NCBI RefSeq assembly: GCF_029076695.1
Contig: NZ_JARFIK010000001.1
Span: 806,001 to 870,000 of the forward strand
Length of the DNA stretch: 64,000 nt
Reading direction: 5' to 3'
Source of the DNA: Adlercreutzia equolifaciens
GTDB taxonomy: Bacteria; Actinomycetota; Coriobacteriia; Coriobacteriales; Eggerthellaceae
Shown: positions 8,801 to 16,998 of the stretch, piece by piece
Position numbering within the stretch: the stretch's first letter is position 1
Layout of the letters: the number at the start of each line of letters is the position of its first letter
Made by a program: the position numbers and the translations under genes
The notes under the pieces: model-generated
Database searches by the model: none
What the model was told of the DNA's origin: nothing
Seen by the model: only the letters and a program-made list of their open reading frames with translations

Positions 8801-9149
8801 GAGAGGGGCGTCAGGTCAAAGCGACCCCGGTCTCAGCTGCAAAAGAGGCTCCGCCCGCAGCGCAATGCAAGAGGCTCACGGTCTCGTCTTGCGGTGTCGC
8901 AACGCTTAAGCTTATAAGAGACGCCTGTCTAAGGACGGGCGTCTCTTTTTTGTGCAGCAAGGGGCGGGAGGGACGTCGCTTCGACAAGGTTCTTCGTCAT
9001 CGTTGTTGATTTGTTACAGACAGTCACCTGTTTTGTTCTGTGGGGTTGAAACGGGACGGTCCCTGTTATAGTGAGCCGCATATTTCCATTGATCATAGTC
9101 TTTCCCAGGTAAAACCTAAGAAAGACGCTCAAAGATAAGGAAGATGCTT
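8801..9149 (+). promoter_or_regulatory. intergenic region: operon 1 terminator and rhamnose promoter
   Basis: This 349-nt stretch has no gene. It holds the terminator at 8916-8951 and the rhaB promoter: TTGAAA at 9046-9051, then an extended -10 TGTTATAGT at 9064-9072 with a short 15-nt spacer. The palindrome GGGACGGTCCC at 9053-9063 lies between the two promoter boxes and is a candidate operator. No rhamnose regulator gene is next to the operon. Confidence 0.5.
8916..8951 (+). terminator. terminator of molybdoenzyme operon 1
   Basis: AAGAGACGCCTGTC pairs with GACGGGCGTCTCTT around TAAG, followed by a run of T. Confidence 0.88.
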
Positions 9150-10688
9150 ATGGCGCAGTCCGCATGCGAGACGGCCCCTGAACCTGTGTCTGGTGTGCGA
9201 CGCGATTGCTACGCCGCGGTGGACATCGGGGCTTCTTCGGGACGCGTAGTGGTGGGGTTCGTCCAGGATGGGCGTATCTGCCTGGAAGAGGTGCATCGCT
9301 TCGACAATCGTCAGGTGCGCTTGCACGGCCACGATTGCTGGGACATTGATCTGCTCTTCGGCGAACTTGTGCATGGCCTGGCCCGTTGCAAAGAGCAGGG
9401 CTTCGCGCCGAAGTCCGTGGGCATCGACACCTGGGGCGTCGATTTCGTTCTGCTGGATGCCGAGGACAACTTGGTGGGCAACCCCGTGGCCTACCGCGAT
9501 GAGCGCACCCAGGGCATGTTCGAGGTGGCCGACGCCATCATGGCGCCGGAGGAGCTGTACCAGCGCACCGGCATTCAACGGCAGCCCTTCAACACGCTTT
9601 ATCAGTTCCTGGCCCTGCAGCGTCAAAACCCCGAGCAGCTGGAAGCGGCGGAAACCTTTCTCATGATCCCCGATTACCTGGGGTTCCTGCTCACGGGCGA
9701 GAAGGCCATCGAGTACACCAACGCCTCCACCACCGGCATGCTCAATGCCGAGACCGGGGCTTGGGATGAAACAGTGCTGGCGGCCTTCGGCATTCCGCGC
9801 CGTCTGTTCCGCAACGTCACCATGGCCGGCGCCTGCCTAGGACCCGTGAAGCCGGACATTGCCCAGGCCATCGGCTACGAAACTTCTGTGGTGCTGCCGG
9901 CCACCCACGACACGGGCAGCGCCTATCTGGCCGTGCCGGCCTGCGATTTGCCCGCCGTGTTCTTGAGCTCCGGCACCTGGAGCCTTTTGGGCGTGGAGAA
10001 CCGCAGCCCCCTCACTACGGCCGCGGCCTACGCCGAGAACTTTACCAACGAGGGCGGCTACCACTTCCGCTATCGCTTCCTGAAAAACATCATGGGCCTG
10101 TGGATGATCCAGTCCATCCGTCGCGAGCTGAACGGCATCAAGTACGTGGTGGACGAGAAGGCTATCCGCAAGGGGCGCCTGCACCAATACACCGGTATCG
10201 AGGGGCTCGGCCGCGAGGTGGGCTTCGAGGACCTCATCAAGGCGGCCGACGAGGCCGAGGAGAAGGGGCTCAAAGCCTCCATCGTGAACGTGAACGACGA
10301 TCGCTTCCTCTCGCCCGACTCCATGATCGAGGAAATCTGCGCGGTGTGCGAAGAGACGGGGCAGCCGGTGCCGAAGACCTTGGGCGAGCTCATGATCTGC
10401 GTCTATGAGAGCCTCGCCCTGTGCTACCGCGATGCCGTCGAAGGGCTGAGCACCCTGGCCGGCCATCCTTACAAATCCATCAACATCGTGGGCGGCGGCT
10501 GCCGCGACGATCATCTCAATCGACGCACGGCCCAGCTGTGCGGTCTGCCGGTGTATGCCGGTCCGGTAGAGGGCACGGCCCTTGGCAACCTGGCCGTGCA
10601 GATGCTCGCCGACGGAGTGTTCCCCAATCTTCGCGCCGTGCGCGCTGCCATAGCCGAATCTTTCGACGTCCGAAAAATTGAGCCTTAA
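9150..10688 (+). CDS. rhaB: rhamnulokinase
   Basis: A 512-aa FGGY-family sugar kinase. The N-terminal phosphate-binding AAVDIGASSGRVVVG, GIDTWGVDFVLLD, and the C-terminal NIVGGGCRDDHLNRRTAQLCG are typical of RhaB. It phosphorylates L-rhamnulose to L-rhamnulose 1-phosphate. I prefer ATG 9150 over the in-frame ATG 9144, because TAAGGAAG at 9136-9143 is then correctly spaced. It is the first gene of the rhamnose operon, followed 14 nt later by rhaA. Confidence 0.94.
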   Translation: MAQSACETAPEPVSGVRRDCYAAVDIGASSGRVVVGFVQDGRICLEEVHRFDNRQVRLHGHDCWDIDLLFGELVHGLARCKEQGFAPKSVGIDTWGVDFVLLDAEDNLVGNPVAYRDERTQGMFEVADAIMAPEELYQRTGIQRQPFNTLYQFLALQRQNPEQLEAAETFLMIPDYLGFLLTGEKAIEYTNASTTGMLNAETGAWDETVLAAFGIPRRLFRNVTMAGACLGPVKPDIAQAIGYETSVVLPATHDTGSAYLAVPACDLPAVFLSSGTWSLLGVENRSPLTTAAAYAENFTNEGGYHFRYRFLKNIMGLWMIQSIRRELNGIKYVVDEKAIRKGRLHQYTGIEGLGREVGFEDLIKAADEAEEKGLKASIVNVNDDRFLSPDSMIEEICAVCEETGQPVPKTLGELMICVYESLALCYRDAVEGLSTLAGHPYKSINIVGGGCRDDHLNRRTAQLCGLPVYAGPVEGTALGNLAVQMLADGVFPNLRAVRAAIAESFDVRKIEP

Positions 10689-10702
10689 GGAAAGGACCAC
10701 GA

Positions 10703-11956
10703 ATGACCACTATGTACGATCTTGCCAAGGAAGAGTACGCTGCCATCGGCATCGACACCGAAGCGGTCATGGAGAAGCTGGCGAAGAAGCCCATCTCCGT
10801 GCACTGCTGGCAGGGCGATGACGTCCTCGGTTTCGACCAGGAGGGCGGTCTGTCCGGCGGCATCCAGGCCACGGGCAACTATCCCGGTCGTGCTCGCAAC
10901 TTCGAAGAGCTGACCGCCGACTTCGACGCCGCCATGGCCCTGGTGCCCGGCGCCAAGCGCATCAACCTGCACGCGTCCTACGCGGTGTTCACCGACGAGA
11001 ACCCCTGGGTCGACCGCGACGCGCTGGAGTACAAGCACTTCGAGCCCTGGGTGCGCTGGGCCAAGGAGCGCGGCTACGGCATCGACTTCAATCCCACCAT
11101 CTTCGGCCATCCGGCCATGAACAACGAGCTGTCGCTGTCCTCGCCGGACAAAGAGACGCGCGACTTCTGGATTCGCCACTGCAAGGCCTGCCGCAAGATT
11201 TCCCAGCAAATTGCCGAGGCGCTCGATGACGAGACGCTGTGCAACATCTGGATTCCCGACGGCCTGAAGGACGTGCCCGCCGACCGCTACGGCCTGCGCG
11301 AGCGCCTGCGCGACTCCCTCGATCAGATTTACGCCGAGAAGTACGACCGCGTCATCGACTGCTGCGAGTCGAAGGTGTTCGGCATCGGTCTGGAGTCCAT
11401 GACCGTGGGCTCCAACGAGTTCTACCTGGCCTACGCCGCCACCCATCCGGGCGTGTATGATCTGCTTGACCTGGGTCACTTCCATCCGACCGAGAACGTG
11501 GCCGACAAGCTGTCGAGCCTGCTGGTGTTCTTCGACAAGGTGCCGCTGCACGTCACCCGCCCCGTGCGCTGGGATTCCGACCACGTCGTGCTGTTCGACG
11601 ATCCCATCAAGGAAGTGGCCACGGAGATTGCCGCCATCCCCGGCGCCTGGGACAAGGTCATCATCGGGCTGGACTTCTTCGACGCCTCCATCAACCGCGT
11701 GGGCGCCTGGGCCACGGGCACGCGCGCCATGGAGAAGAGCCTGCTCTACGCGCTGCTGCAGCCGTCCGCTCGCCTGAAGGAGCTGCAGGACACCTACCAG
11801 TTCACCGAGAAGATGATCCTCGGCGAGCAGGCGAAGTCCATGCCCTTCGGTGCCGTATGGGACGAGTACTGCCGCCGCCAGAACGTGCCCGTCGACGGAG
11901 GCCTCTTCGTCGAAGTGTCCACCTACGAGGCAAAAATCCTCCCCGAGCGCAGCTAG
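10703..11956 (+). CDS. rhaA: L-rhamnose isomerase
   Basis: A 417-aa RhaA, the usual length. Diagnostic stretches include SVHCWQGDDVLGF near residue 31, GGIQATGNYPGRARN near 52, INLHASYA near 88 and LDLGHFHPTENVADK near 255, which carries metal ligands. It converts L-rhamnose to L-rhamnulose, using divalent metals in the cytoplasm. GGAAAGGA upstream of ATG 10703 supports the start. The location between rhaB and rhaD fits the pathway. Confidence 0.96.
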   Translation: MTTMYDLAKEEYAAIGIDTEAVMEKLAKKPISVHCWQGDDVLGFDQEGGLSGGIQATGNYPGRARNFEELTADFDAAMALVPGAKRINLHASYAVFTDENPWVDRDALEYKHFEPWVRWAKERGYGIDFNPTIFGHPAMNNELSLSSPDKETRDFWIRHCKACRKISQQIAEALDDETLCNIWIPDGLKDVPADRYGLRERLRDSLDQIYAEKYDRVIDCCESKVFGIGLESMTVGSNEFYLAYAATHPGVYDLLDLGHFHPTENVADKLSSLLVFFDKVPLHVTRPVRWDSDHVVLFDDPIKEVATEIAAIPGAWDKVIIGLDFFDASINRVGAWATGTRAMEKSLLYALLQPSARLKELQDTYQFTEKMILGEQAKSMPFGAVWDEYCRRQNVPVDGGLFVEVSTYEAKILPERS

Positions 11957-12065
11957 TTCATTTCTCTCGACTATGTTTGAGTCCGGCGAAGACGCTGGGT
12001 GTTCCGACCGAGCGCAGTTTACCCCAAGGGTACTTCCTCGCTTCGCTCAGGCGCCGACACGCGAC

Positions 12066-12090
12066 TGAAACAGCCCAGTGGGCTGTTTCA
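12066..12090 (+). other. perfect hairpin between rhaA and rhaD
   Basis: TGAAACAGCCC (12066-12076), loop AGT, and GGGCTGTTTCA (12080-12090) give an 11-bp perfect stem with no T-tract. It lies in the 206-nt gap between rhaA and rhaD and probably affects mRNA processing or stability rather than ending transcription. Nothing else is seen in the gap. Confidence 0.5.
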
Positions 12091-12162
12091 CAAAGCGAGG
12101 ACTGTTTGAGCGAATCGGAATTCCCAGCGGCTTCGCCCCCCGAGGACTTTCAAGGAGTTCAC

Positions 12163-13068
12163 ATGACATTCTTAGATCAGGCCCAGGAAGCGCTTACGCA
12201 GGGCTTCGATACGGCCCGCGGCGCGGTGTCCGGCGTGGCCATGGAGCAGCTGGGGTTCGTGCGCGGGTTCGTGCGGCTGTGCAACGACGGCTGGGACCAG
12301 GGCTGGCACGAGCGCAACGGCGGCAACCTCACGTACCGTCTGACCGACGAGGACGTGGAAACCGCCCGCAAGTTCTTCGACAAGGAGCCGCGCGAGTGGA
12401 CGCCCATGGGCGTCGAGGTGCCCAGCTTGGGCGGCGCGTACTTCCTCACCACGGGCACCGGCAACTACATGCGCAACGTGGCCGGCAACCCGAAGAAGAA
12501 CATCGGCATTGTCCAGCTGAACGAGGCCGGGGACGCCTACCGCATTGTGTGGGGCCTTATCGACGGCGGCCGACCCACGTCGGAGTTCCCGACCCACGTG
12601 ATGAACCACGCCGTGCGCATGGCGGCCACGGACGGGGAGTGCCGCGTCATCTATCACGCGCATCCCACGAACGTGATCGCCATGACCTTCGTGCTGCCCC
12701 TCGATTCGCGCACGTTCACCCGCGTGCTGTGGAAGGCCATGACGGAGTGCGTGGTGGTGTTTCCCCAGGGTGTGGGCGTGGTGCCGTGGATGGTGCCCGG
12801 TGGCGCCGACATTGCGAAGGCCACCAGCGAATTGATGAAGGATCACGACGCGGTGGTGTGGGCCCAGCACGGACTGTTCGTGTCGGGGGCTACCTTCGAC
12901 TCCACCTTCGGACTGCTGCACACCATCGAGAAGGCGGCCGACATCTACGGCAAGGCCCGCATGATGAACGGCGGCTCCGATGCGTTCATGAACACCATCA
13001 CCGATGAGGGCCTGCGCCAGATTGCGAAGGACTTCAACATTTCCATCAACGAAAGCTACCTGGATTAG
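12163..13068 (+). CDS. rhaD: rhamnulose-1-phosphate aldolase
   Basis: A 301-aa class II aldolase. WHERNGGNLTYRLT near residue 48 and YHAHPTNVIAMTF near 165, whose histidines bind zinc, are hallmark regions, as is HDAVVWAQHGLFVSG near 228. It splits L-rhamnulose 1-phosphate into DHAP and L-lactaldehyde. The frame is open far upstream, but AAGGAG at 12151-12156 points to ATG 12163. It is followed 8 nt later by the transporter gene. Confidence 0.95.
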   Translation: MTFLDQAQEALTQGFDTARGAVSGVAMEQLGFVRGFVRLCNDGWDQGWHERNGGNLTYRLTDEDVETARKFFDKEPREWTPMGVEVPSLGGAYFLTTGTGNYMRNVAGNPKKNIGIVQLNEAGDAYRIVWGLIDGGRPTSEFPTHVMNHAVRMAATDGECRVIYHAHPTNVIAMTFVLPLDSRTFTRVLWKAMTECVVVFPQGVGVVPWMVPGGADIAKATSELMKDHDAVVWAQHGLFVSGATFDSTFGLLHTIEKAADIYGKARMMNGGSDAFMNTITDEGLRQIAKDFNISINESYLD

Positions 13069-13076
13069 GAGACGTT

Positions 13077-14435
13077 ATGGCACTGTCCCAAGAGAAGAAA
13101 GGCACCATTGCCGTTTCTCTGACCAACTTCCTGGACTCGGGCTGCATTGTGGCCTCGTCCGTGGCGCTGGCTGCCTGGGCCATCGCCTTCAACTTCGACA
13201 ACGTATGGGTATCCATCCTGGGTGCCGTGGGCGCCAATGCCTTCGGCGCTGCTGTGGGCGCGCTCATCGGCGGCTTCTTGGCCGATCGCTTCGGGCGCAA
13301 GTTCATTTACACCTATAACTTGCTGGTGTACGCCCTGGGCGTCTTCCTTATTATGGTGGCGCCGAACCTTATCGTGCTGTGCCTGGGCATTGTCATCTCG
13401 GGTCTGTCCGTGGGCGCCGGCGTGCCGTCGTCGTGGAGCTACATTTCCGAGATGTCCTCGTCCACCAGCCGTGCGTCCAACATCGGCATCAGCCAGTTCG
13501 CCTGGTCCTGTGGCCCGGCGGTCATCTTCTTGATCGCACTGCTGTTCTCATTCATCTTCCCGACTTTCGGTCCCGACGGCGCGCTGTTGCCAGCGGGCAC
13601 CTACGGTCCCTTCGATGGCCTGTTCGGCATGCGCCTTTTGTTCCTCATCCTGTTCGTAGTGGCGCTGGTGGCGTGGAATTTGCAGCGCAAGCTTGAGGAA
13701 TCGAAGGACTGGACGGAGAAGCAGCAGGCCGGCGGCAAGAAGGACACCTTCATTGCCATGATGGGCCGCGCCCTGACGAACTCCGTGAACATCAAGTCCA
13801 TCGTGTTTCTGGTGGCCGTGTATCTGACCTGGAACATCGTTGCCGGCACCATGGGCCAGTTCATGCCCTACATGTACGCGGCGGCCGGCCACTTGGACGA
13901 TACCACCATTTCGCTGCTGCAGGCGGTCATGTGGGTGCTCACGGCGGTAGGCTCGCTGGCCATCTTCTCGAAGTTCGGCGACAAGATTCCGCATCGTATC
14001 CTATTCGCCGCTACGGCGTTGATGGCCCTGGCAGCCTGGGTGGTCATGGTGTTCTTCGGCATGCAGCTGCAGGCCGGCACCGCCGATGCCTGGGGCTGGC
14101 TCCTTTGGGTGTTCGTGGCTCTGTGGGGTATTTCCGCCGGCTTCTCGGCCCAGTGCTTCTATGCGCTGTGGTCCACCGAGCTGTTCCCGACGCTCTACCG
14201 TGGTGGCGTCCAGGGCATCATGTTCTTCCTGGTGCGCGGTGTGTTGGGCATCTGGTCGCTGGTGGCTGTGGCGGGTCTGGGCGTGGAGACGCCCGCCGGT
14301 TTCGTGACGGCTGGCATTATCATGTGCGGCTTTCTGCTGGTGTCCTTGGTGGTGGGCGTCGTGTGGTGCCCCAACACCCAGGGCCGCACCTTGGATGAGA
14401 TTACCGAGGAGCGCTACGGCAAGCACATCGACTAG
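13077..14435 (+). CDS. MFS sugar porter, probable L-rhamnose importer
   Basis: A 452-aa protein with 12 predicted membrane segments. The MFS loop motif GFLADRFGRKF occurs after TM2 and the sugar-porter C-terminal signature appears as PNTQGRTLDEI, so it belongs to the sugar porter group rather than to RhaT. Its place as the last gene of the rhaBAD cluster makes L-rhamnose the likely substrate; this is inference from context. A strong terminator follows at 14485. Confidence 0.85.
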   Translation: MALSQEKKGTIAVSLTNFLDSGCIVASSVALAAWAIAFNFDNVWVSILGAVGANAFGAAVGALIGGFLADRFGRKFIYTYNLLVYALGVFLIMVAPNLIVLCLGIVISGLSVGAGVPSSWSYISEMSSSTSRASNIGISQFAWSCGPAVIFLIALLFSFIFPTFGPDGALLPAGTYGPFDGLFGMRLLFLILFVVALVAWNLQRKLEESKDWTEKQQAGGKKDTFIAMMGRALTNSVNIKSIVFLVAVYLTWNIVAGTMGQFMPYMYAAAGHLDDTTISLLQAVMWVLTAVGSLAIFSKFGDKIPHRILFAATALMALAAWVVMVFFGMQLQAGTADAWGWLLWVFVALWGISAGFSAQCFYALWSTELFPTLYRGGVQGIMFFLVRGVLGIWSLVAVAGLGVETPAGFVTAGIIMCGFLLVSLVVGVVWCPNTQGRTLDEITEERYGKHID

Positions 14436-14484
14436 TGCATCGGCGGGCGCATCAACGAGCGCTCCGCTTATCACGGCAAGTACG

Positions 14485-14517
14485 ACGGCCGGCTTCCCTG
14501 GGAGCCGGCCGTTTTCT
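14485..14517 (+). terminator. terminator of the rhamnose operon
   Basis: ACGGCCGGCT-TCCCTGGG-AGCCGGCCGT followed by TTTTCTTT. Confidence 0.85.
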
Positions 14518-14654
14518 TTGTGCGGGTTCTTCGCCATCGCAAACTCCTCGAAACAATGCGCCATTAATTTGATTAACGGGCCCGCGCCGCGCCTGATGGA
14601 GAAGGGGCGTGGTATCTTTAGCCCCATCATCCCATGAGCGAGGAGCGGACACAG

Positions 14655-16748
14655 ATGTCTAAAGTCACCGATATCTACGGATCCATGGTGTTCAACGAGC
14701 ACGTTATGCGCGAGCGCCTGCCGAAAACCACGTACAAGCAGCTGATGAAAACCATCAAGCAAGGCGAGCCCCTCAACGAGGACGTGGCCAACGTGGTGGC
14801 ACACGCCATGAAGGAGTGGGCCATCGAGAAGGGCGCCACCCACTACACGCATTGGTTCCAGCCGCTGACAGGCATCACCTCCGAGAAGCACGACAGCTTC
14901 ATCGATCCCACCGACGACGGCCTGACCATCATGACGTTCTCGGGCAAAGAGCTCATCCAGGGCGAGCCCGATGCCTCCAGCTTCCCCTCGGGCGGCCTGC
15001 GCGCCACTTTCGAGGCCCGCGGCTACACCGCCTGGGACCCCACCAGCTACGCCTTCATCAAGGACGAGGTGCTGTGCATTCCCACGGCGTTCTGCTCCTA
15101 CACCGGCGAGGCTTTGGACAAGAAAACGCCGCTGCTGCGTTCTATGAAGGCTATCGAGACCCAGGGGCGTCGCGTGTTGGCGCTGTTCGGTGACGACGCC
15201 ACCGAACGCGTGACCACCACCCTTGGCGCCGAGCAGGAGTACTTCCTCATTTCCGAGAAGGACTACGAGAAGCGCCTCGACATCATGCTCACCGGTCGCA
15301 CCCTGTTCGGCTATCCGCCGGTGAAGGGCCAGGAGCTGGAAGAGCACTACTTCGGCGCCATCCGTCCCAGCGTGAACGAGTTCATGAAGGAGCTTGACGA
15401 CGAGCTGTGGGCCCTGGGCATCTCGGCGCGCACGAAGCACAACGAGGTAGCGCCGGCCCAGCACGAGCTGGCGCCCATCTTCGCCGAGACTAACCGCGGC
15501 GTGGACGAGAACCTGCTCACCATGGAGAAGATGAAGCTGCTGGCCAGCCATTACGGCCTGGTGTGCCTGCAGCATGAGAAGCCCTTTGAGTCCATCAACG
15601 GCTCGGGCAAGCACAACAACTGGTCCATTTCCGCCGGAGGGAAGAACCTGCTCGATCCCGGCGAGAACCCCATGGAGAACTTGCGCTTCCTGGTGTTCCT
15701 CACCTGCGTTATCCAGGCTGTGGACGAGTATCAGGAGCTGTTGCGCATGACCACGGCCTCGGCGGGCAACGATCACCGCCTGGGCGCCCACGAGGCGCCG
15801 CCGGCCATCGTATCCATGTTCCTCGGCGATGAGCTGGGCAACATTGTGGAAGCGCTCATTGACAACCATGACTATCGCTCGGCCGAGCGCGTGTCCATGG
15901 ACCTGGGCGTCGACGTGCTGCCCAACTTCATCAAGGACAACACCGACCGCAACCGCACGAGCCCCTTCGCCTTCACGGGCAACAAGTTCGAGTTCCGTAT
16001 GCCGGGCTCGGCCCAGAATCTGTCCGATGTGAACATGGTGCTCAACACGGCCATGGCCAAGTCGCTCAAGGAGTTCGCCGACCAGATGGACGGCAAGACG
16101 GGCGACGAGTTCGAAGCAGCGGCCATCGATTACATCAAGCACACCCTGCGCGACCATCAGCGCATCATCTTCAATGGCGACGGCTACTCCGAGGAGTGGG
16201 AGGCTGAGGCGGCCCGTCGCGGCCTGGCCAACCACCGCACCACCGCCGACGCCCTGCCGTGCTTCGTGGACCAGAAGTCCATCGACCTGTTCGGCGAATT
16301 CGGCGTGCTCACGGAAACCGAGGTGCGCAGCCGCTACGAGGTGAAGCTCGAGAAGTACAACAAGATCATGAACATCGAGATCCGCGCCATGAAGCGCCTG
16401 GTGCGTCGCGATTACCTGCCGGCCATCAATCGTTATGCGGCGAAGCTGGCGAATGGCATTACCGCCATTCGCGGCGTGCTGCCTGACGGAGACACCTCGT
16501 TTATGGAGGACAAGCTGCGCAAGCTGGTGGCGGGCGCGGCTGAGATCAACGTGCAGCTGGAGAAGCTGCACGGCCTGCATCGCGCTTCCCTGGAGATCGA
16601 GGACCAGCAGGAGCGCGCCAATATGAACGCTCACGAGATTGTGCCGGTCATGGACGCCTTGCGCACCGCCGTGGACGCCATGGAGATCATCGTCGAGCGC
16701 GAGGCATGGCCCGTGCCCACGTATAACGAGATCCTCTTTTACGCGTAG
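14655..16748 (+). CDS. glnN: glutamine synthetase type III
   Basis: A 697-aa GSIII, much longer than GSI. Family motifs include GAEQEYFLI near residue 193, NGSGKHNNWSIS near 315, AGNDHRLGAHEAPPAI near 372 and NRTSPFAFTGNKFEFR near 432, covering the metal, glutamate and nucleotide sites. It forms glutamine from glutamate, ammonia and ATP. An upstream in-frame ATG at 14634 exists, but GAGGAG at 14639-14645 serves ATG 14655 and homologues begin near MSKVTDIYG. It is a single-gene unit. Its last codons form half of a hairpin at 16743. Confidence 0.96.
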   Translation: MSKVTDIYGSMVFNEHVMRERLPKTTYKQLMKTIKQGEPLNEDVANVVAHAMKEWAIEKGATHYTHWFQPLTGITSEKHDSFIDPTDDGLTIMTFSGKELIQGEPDASSFPSGGLRATFEARGYTAWDPTSYAFIKDEVLCIPTAFCSYTGEALDKKTPLLRSMKAIETQGRRVLALFGDDATERVTTTLGAEQEYFLISEKDYEKRLDIMLTGRTLFGYPPVKGQELEEHYFGAIRPSVNEFMKELDDELWALGISARTKHNEVAPAQHELAPIFAETNRGVDENLLTMEKMKLLASHYGLVCLQHEKPFESINGSGKHNNWSISAGGKNLLDPGENPMENLRFLVFLTCVIQAVDEYQELLRMTTASAGNDHRLGAHEAPPAIVSMFLGDELGNIVEALIDNHDYRSAERVSMDLGVDVLPNFIKDNTDRNRTSPFAFTGNKFEFRMPGSAQNLSDVNMVLNTAMAKSLKEFADQMDGKTGDEFEAAAIDYIKHTLRDHQRIIFNGDGYSEEWEAEAARRGLANHRTTADALPCFVDQKSIDLFGEFGVLTETEVRSRYEVKLEKYNKIMNIEIRAMKRLVRRDYLPAINRYAAKLANGITAIRGVLPDGDTSFMEDKLRKLVAGAAEINVQLEKLHGLHRASLEIEDQQERANMNAHEIVPVMDALRTAVDAMEIIVEREAWPVPTYNEILFYA

Positions 16749-16775
16749 TTAGAAGGGTTCCCCTTCTAACTACGC
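16743..16775 (+). terminator. 15-bp perfect hairpin overlapping the glnN stop codon
   Basis: GCGTAGTTAGAAGGG (16743-16757) pairs perfectly with CCCTTCTAACTACGC (16761-16775) around TTC. The glnN TAG stop at 16746-16748 lies inside the stem. No T-tract follows, so it may act as a 3'-end protection hairpin or as an incomplete terminator. Confidence 0.55.
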
Positions 16776-16777
16776 CT

Positions 16778-16907
16778 GACGCTGCGGTTCCGACAGGCAC
16801 CTGCCCTTGCCCCTTGTTTGGGGCGCGGCGCGGCGCGAAGGCCGCTTGGCCCCAAGGCGGGGCAATTGCAGGCACCTGTCGAAACCTCGCTGACTTCCTT
16901 GGGCGCA
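16778..16907 (+). repeat. 130-nt structured element, copy 1
   Basis: This copy begins with GACGCTGCG and ends with CTCGCTGACTTCCTTGGGCG plus CA. Between these, nested stems can be drawn: CGACAGG/CCTGTCG, CCTGC/GCAGG, TTGCCCC/GGGGCAA, TTGGGGC/GCCCCAA and GCGGC/GCCGC. Copy 2 at 36347-36475 has the same ends and inner core but different outer and apical arms that are again self-complementary. That pattern supports a conserved RNA or DNA fold. No coding potential is visible. It could be a non-coding RNA, a 3' regulatory element or a non-autonomous palindromic mobile unit. Confidence 0.75.
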
Positions 16908-16941
16908 TCCCTGAGTTCTTATTAATTAGATAAGAGGATAA

Positions 16942-16973
16942 AAAAGAGAAGAGCCTTCGGGCTCTTCTCTTTT
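16942..16973. terminator. bidirectional terminator between glnN and the TPR gene
   Basis: AAAAGAGAAGAGCC-TTCG-GGCTCTTCTCTTTT is a perfect 14-bp stem with T-runs on both strands. It can end transcripts of both convergent genes. Confidence 0.9.
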
Positions 16974-16998
16974 GGTGCGTGAATTGAGATTGCGAACC

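Noticed and set aside
16778-16907. IS element or transposase remnant
   Set aside because: No coding sequence, no target duplication seen; structure and covariation explain the repeat better.
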